From Symbiodinium natans (lineage: Eukaryota > Sar > Dinophyceae > Suessiales > Symbiodiniaceae): a DNA stretch of 25,000 nucleotides. The DNA lies in the NCBI GenBank assembly GCA_905221605.1, contig CAJNDS010000269.1, forward strand, positions 466,767 to 491,766. The letters are read 5' to 3'. The translations under genes were made by a program, and so were the position numbers. Of the stretch, positions 22,523 to 25,000 are shown one piece after another; position 1 is the stretch's first letter, and each line of letters begins with the position of its first letter. The notes under the pieces were generated by a model, which saw only the letters and a program-made list of their open reading frames with translations, was not told the DNA's origin and ran no database searches.

Positions 22523-22564
22523 AAAGTGAGCATGGGTTTTCTCTGCAAGGTGCAGGCTGCGAAT
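22523..22564 (-). repeat. 42-bp dispersed repeat, inverse copy of 24393-24434
   Basis: On the minus strand it reads ATTCGCAGCCTGCACCTTGC and goes on to GAGAAAACCCATGCTCACTTT. The plus-strand copy at 24393 differs at one base. Confidence 0.85.
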
Positions 22565-22609
22565 CCGCGCCAGCCGGAGGCTCTTTTTGTATCCAATATA
22601 CCAACCTCA

Positions 22610-22742
22610 CATATACCTCTGCGTATATATAAAATAAGATAATAGAATATAAATATAGTATAATAGAATATGATATAATGTTATAAATATTATATATGTA
22701 CATATATATATATATATACATATGTATATATTTATGCATAAT
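22610..22742. repeat. AT-rich stretch with (TA)n
   Basis: TATATATATATATA and AATATAAATATA runs. Predicted frames here are low-complexity artefacts. Confidence 0.85.
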
Positions 22743-22779
22743 TTGCGCACAAGATACCCTGAGCCCTGAGAATTACGGA

Positions 22780-22960
22780 GCGCAGGCTGCACGGCCAGCG
22801 GCCCCAGCGGCCCCAACGGCGCCCGCGAAGCCAGCGGCGGCTGCGAAGCCGGCGGCGCGTGTGAAGCCGGCGGCGCCCGTGAAGCCAGCGGCGGCCGTGT
22901 GTGGGAAGGGGCGAAGCAGTGCTGACCCTCCCGAGGCATGCCATGCTCTGCAACTACGGA
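22780..22960 (+). CDS. Possible exon encoding an Ala/Pro/Lys-rich linker
   Basis: One frame gives AQAARPAAPAAPTAPAKPAA followed by AKPAA/VKPAA repeats, then GKGRSSADPPEACH. Such tails occur in many proteins (histone H1-like, linkers). The minus strand frames (GRRRLHTRRRL) are shadows. Edges not fixed. Confidence 0.35.
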
Positions 22961-23075
22961 CCCCGCCCTTGCCCATCATGGCCAATCTAGGGCGCAGGGA
23001 TAGCTTGATCTTTATGGCATGTGTTTGAGTGCGTACTGCGTGGTTTGGGTTTCAGTGCACTTTCCACGCCGTGGC

Positions 23076-23106
23076 GCTCTCTCTCTCTCTCTCTTTCTCT
23101 CTCTCT
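23076..23106. repeat. (CT)n microsatellite
   Basis: About 15 CT units with one TT interruption. It may serve as the pyrimidine tract for the acceptor at 23134. Confidence 0.9.
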
Positions 23107-23134
23107 GCGTCAAGACTGGAGAGGCGTCACGCAG

Positions 23135-23298
23135 GCGCAAGCGAGCCCCGCTGAGAGAGCATGGTATCTTCGAGTCGGTTGTGCGTTCGAGCCTTCGTTA
23201 CAAAAGCCTGAGCCTGAAGCCCGAAACCGGCCTTTCGTGGAGGCACAGAGAAGCTTGGACTCCTTCTTTGGCGCTGGCAGGCCAGAACTTAGAACAGC
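23135..23298 (+). CDS. Probable exon, unidentified
   Basis: After TCACGCAG: AQASPAERAWYLRVGCAFEP then SLQKPEPEARNRPFVEAQRS and LDSFFGAGRPELRTAAF. Preceded by the CT tract, followed by TTTAGGG-type repeats. A second frame is open too. Confidence 0.4.
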
Positions 23299-23441
23299 GG
23301 CTTTTGGGTTTCGGGTTTAGGGTTTACGGGGTTGAGGGTTTTATAGTGTAGGGTTTGGGGTTTAGGGACAACGCTGCGGTGTTTATGGCTAGGAGGGGTT
23401 GAGGGACGGGCCCTTATGTAAACATCTCCTCCCAAGTTCAG

Positions 23442-23535
23442 GCGGGTTTTGGCTTTGAAGGCTTGGCAGGTCAATGAGGCATGACGTTAGATTCTCTTTC
23501 TTTAGACGCATGGTCCGGCGGTACCCATACCCTGA
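23442..23535 (+). CDS. Possible pair of micro-exons around a 36-nt intron
   Basis: AGTTCAG|GCG GGT ... GGCAG encodes AGFGFEGLA plus G (23442-23469). GTCAATG...TTCTTTAG (23470-23505) would be a 36-nt GT-AG intron with a pyrimidine-rich end. Then AC GCATGG... gives DAWSGGTHTL. Speculative but the edges are good. Confidence 0.3.
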
Positions 23536-23625
23536 ACCCCGGGAACCTAAATCCCTAAACCCCTACGCCCCTAAGCCCCTAAACCCCTAAACCCCCAAAC
23601 CCCTAAACCCCTAAACCCCTAAACC
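23527..23625. repeat. CCCCTAAA-type array
   Basis: Mostly 8-bp units (ACCCCTAA), as in the block at 19113-19275. Confidence 0.85.
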
Positions 23626-23629
23626 TTGT

Positions 23630-23725
23630 TGATGCTTGCACGGTCTTGCGGCTTTATTCGGAAGATCTGTCGCGGCTACCGCTGGTTTGCGAACTCGGCT
23701 TTAGGATCCGAGCCAGTGCATCCTA
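23630..23725. CDS. Possible exon, strand uncertain
   Basis: Plus frame VDACTVLRLYSEDLSRLPLV then CELGFRIRASAS and TAA reads like protein but has no AG acceptor at its left edge. The minus strand offers an acceptor and DALARILKPSSQTSGSRDRS. Confidence 0.25.
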
Positions 23726-23845
23726 AGCCCTAGACCCTAGACCCTATAGACCCTAAACCCAAAACCCTAAACTCCAACCCTAAACCCTAAACCCTAAACC
23801 CTAAACCCTAAACCTCAAACCCTAAACCCTAAACCCTAAACCCCA
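23720..23845. repeat. CCCTAGA/CCCTAAA array
   Basis: Starts with CCCTAGA units and a CCCTATAGA variant, then exact CCCTAAA units, ending at the acceptor CCCCAG of the island at 23848. Confidence 0.9.
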
Positions 23846-23847
23846 GA

Positions 23848-23970
23848 ATGGCGTGGAGTTGTTCAGAGCCTGCCGCCGCCAGGCTTGCGCAGCTCAAGCC
23901 AGCGGACTCCCCGCCTGCGAGGCCCGAGGCAGAGGCCACGGAGCATCTCCGGAGTCTCTTGTCCCAAATA
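23848..23970 (+). CDS. Probable exon, unidentified
   Basis: After ACCCCAG: MAWSCSEPAAARLAQLKPAD then SPPARPEAEATEHLRSLLSQ and IG. Left flank CCCTAAA, right flank GTTTGTGGG. It could be an upstream exon of the J-domain protein. Whether the ATG is used as a start is unknown. Confidence 0.4.
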
Positions 23971-23981
23971 GGGTTTGTGGG

Positions 23982-24290
23982 AACCCTAAACCCTAAACCC
24001 GAAACCCTAAACCCTTAGGGTTTAGGGTGTAGGGTTTGGGGTTTAGTTAGGGTTGAGGGTTGAGGGTTTGTAGGGTTTTGGGTTCATAGGGTGTAGGGTT
24101 TAGGTTCTAGGGCTTGGGGTTCGGGGTTTGGGGGCTATGGGGTTTGTAGGGTGTGTAGGGTTTGTTGAAGGTTTTATGGGGTTTATAGGGTCTAAGAGTA
24201 TATGGGGTTTATAGGGTTCCTACAGGGTTTGTAATGTTTACTGCGCTTAAAGAGTGTTTAGGGGTTTAGATGGCTTATAGGGTTTCTGTC
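23982..24290. repeat. Degenerate telomere-like and TTTATAGGG-like repeats
   Basis: CCCTAAA units turn directly into TTTAGGG at 24015-24017, then decay into TTTATAGGG, TTTGTAGGG and unrelated G-rich sequence. No gene seen. Confidence 0.8.
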
Positions 24291-24318
24291 TAGGGCTCGC
24301 TCACCTGACCCACTTGGT

Positions 24319-24390
24319 CGCCTCGTGGTGCCTTTTTGTTGCCCTTTTTTGGGGTTCTGGGTTCCCGCACAAAAAGTAGCCAACCTTCAA
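24319..24390. mobile_element. Family B element, copy 4 (left part)
   Basis: GGTCGCCTCGTGGTGCCTTT, then TTTTGGGGTTCTGGGTTCCC and AAAAGTAGCCAACC follow the order of copies 1-3. The right end is missing; the 42-bp dispersed repeat (24393-24434) begins instead. Confidence 0.45.
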
Positions 24391-24392
24391 GT

Positions 24393-24434
24393 ATTCGCAG
24401 CCTGCACCTTGCAGAGAAAACACATGCTCACTTT
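24393..24434 (+). repeat. 42-bp dispersed repeat, copy 2
   Basis: ATTCGCAGCCTGCACCTTGC followed by AGAGAAAACACATGCTCACTTT; 41 of 42 positions match the inverse copy at 22523-22564. One frame encodes FAACTLQRKHMLTF. Confidence 0.85.
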
Positions 24435-24570
24435 TGCCGGGGAAAGCCTCGAGACCTTGCCACCTCCGACACCGACGACAGCGATACGGCGTGCCGCCTT
24501 CGCGGTGAGTTTTCGTGCACTCCTTGCAGACCGCCGTCTCCGGTGGTTCCCTTCGCTGCCAATGTTGCAG

Positions 24571-24623
24571 CCCTAAACCCTAAACCCTAAACCCTAAACC
24601 CTAAACCCTAAACCCTAAACCCT
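24571..24623. repeat. CCCTAAA array upstream of the J-domain exon
   Basis: Seven to eight exact units, 23 bp before the acceptor CATTGCAG of J-domain exon a. Confidence 0.95.
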
Positions 24624-24646
24624 CCTACTTGGTAAGGCCATTGCAG

Positions 24647-25000
24647 GGTGCTGGGCTTGGAGTACCCAGCGAGGATGGAGGACATCTCTGCCGCCTACAA
24701 GAAGATGGCATTGCTGCACCTCAGCTGAGGATGCAAAGAAGCCCGCCCGTACCCATCTGCTTGATAGTGGATTCTAGCGGCTCTTGGGTTTTTTTGGGGG
24801 GTTTCCAAAATTTGGGGGTACCTTATTGCGGGCCTTACTATAAAGCGAATCTTACTAATTGGGGTCTATATTAGGGGTCCCCCATTTTAGGAAGCCTCCA
24901 TGTAGATCCTCTCGTCAGGACGCACCCCGACAAGGGCGGGAGCGAGGAACGCTTCTGCCGTGTGCACGACGCTTTCTCGGCTCTTTTGGCTGCGGCCGCC
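24647..25000 (+). CDS. DnaJ J-domain protein, two exons, incomplete at the window edge
   Basis: Exon a (24647-24715) encodes VLGLEYPARMEDISAAYKKM plus AL, i.e. helix I end, loop and helix II of a J-domain ('Y.VLGL...A...DI..AY..MAL'). Exon b (24919 to the edge) encodes THPDKGGSEERFCRVHDAF then SALLAAAA: the invariant HPD tripeptide plus helix III. A GC-AG intron (24716-24918) restores exact J-domain spacing, ALL-T-HPDK. J-domain proteins stimulate Hsp70 ATPase through HPD. Exon a needs two bases from an upstream exon, expected to encode the first helix; none could be placed safely. The intron contains a short inverted-repeat element (24807-24888). Confidence 0.85.
24807..24888. mobile_element. 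Family D element within the J-domain intron
   Basis: AAAATTTGGGGGTACC and TTAGGGGTCCCCCATTTT form inverted ends. The inside (CCTTATTGCGGGCCTTACTA, AATTGGGGTCTATATTAGG) matches the element at 3523-3604 closely. Confidence 0.6.

Noticed and set aside
22440-22985. Minus-strand frames (YIYIYMYIYNIY, GRRRLHTRRRL)
   Set aside because: Shadows of the (TA)n stretch and of the plus-strand Ala/Pro-rich frame.
1-25000. Interpretation of the window as a chromosome end or subtelomere
   Set aside because: Arrays are short, interior, in both orientations and sit in introns of a conserved gene. No terminal long one-direction array is present.
1-25000. CRISPR array because of regularly recurring short repeats
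   Set aside because: Units are contiguous heptamers without equal-length spacers, and gene structure is eukaryotic.
1-25000. rRNA, tRNA, or a dinoflagellate spliced-leader gene
   Set aside because: Reading both strands by eye I saw no cloverleaf with conserved tRNA boxes, no rRNA core and no full spliced-leader sequence. A covariance search would be needed to exclude small RNAs.

Overview
The window looks like nuclear DNA of a eukaryote with intron-rich genes, most probably a dinoflagellate (Symbiodiniaceae, Polarella or a relative). Three things point there. Coding sequence occurs as short GC-rich islands. Where protein family conservation fixes a splice junction, the intron usually starts GC or GA rather than GT, and the downstream exon always starts with G (AG|G). 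The plant/alga-type telomere heptamer TTTAGGG (CCCTAAA) is scattered across the window in dozens of interstitial arrays of both orientations. There is no bacterial operon, rRNA, tRNA or CRISPR array. Most long open frames are artefacts of the repeats.

Layout. 0-4.4 kb: small exon-like islands (several coiled-coil in character) between telomeric arrays, plus four short inverted-repeat elements. 4.5-5.4 kb: a block without telomeric repeats and with no recognised gene. 5.5-6.6 kb: islands of one unidentified gene. 6.7-7.5 kb: two opposed minisatellites and a MITE-like element. 7.9-10.1 kb: more exon candidates, a 108-bp introner-like insertion and a degenerate long-period repeat. 10.7-12.7 kb: further exon islands, one with an 'ANxxWAxxTL' repeat as in RAP/FAST-type organelle RNA-binding proteins, and a second MITE copy. 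12.9-18.35 kb: the best-supported gene, a secreted beta-lactamase-like serine hydrolase on the + strand, split into at least 12 exons (about 428 codons). 18.5-21.3 kb: more islands and a 9-bp telomere-derived satellite. 21.5-22.5 kb: exons of an unidentified lysine-rich protein. 22.7-24.0 kb: Ala/Pro-rich and other islands. 24.65 kb to the end: two exons of a DnaJ J-domain that continues past the window edge.

The most striking structure is how the introns are built. In the hydrolase gene many introns begin with TTTAGGG/TTTGGGG-type repeats near the donor and end with CCCTAAA/CCCCAAA-type repeats near the acceptor, so each could fold into a long hairpin that brings its splice sites together. 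Other introns consist of short inverted-repeat elements flanked by direct repeats that start with GC. There the target duplication appears to supply the GC donor and the element's terminal AAG the acceptor. Several dispersed families of such introner/MITE-like elements are visible. Exon calls outside the hydrolase and J-domain genes rest on open frame, splice-like edges and residue composition, and are marked with low confidence.
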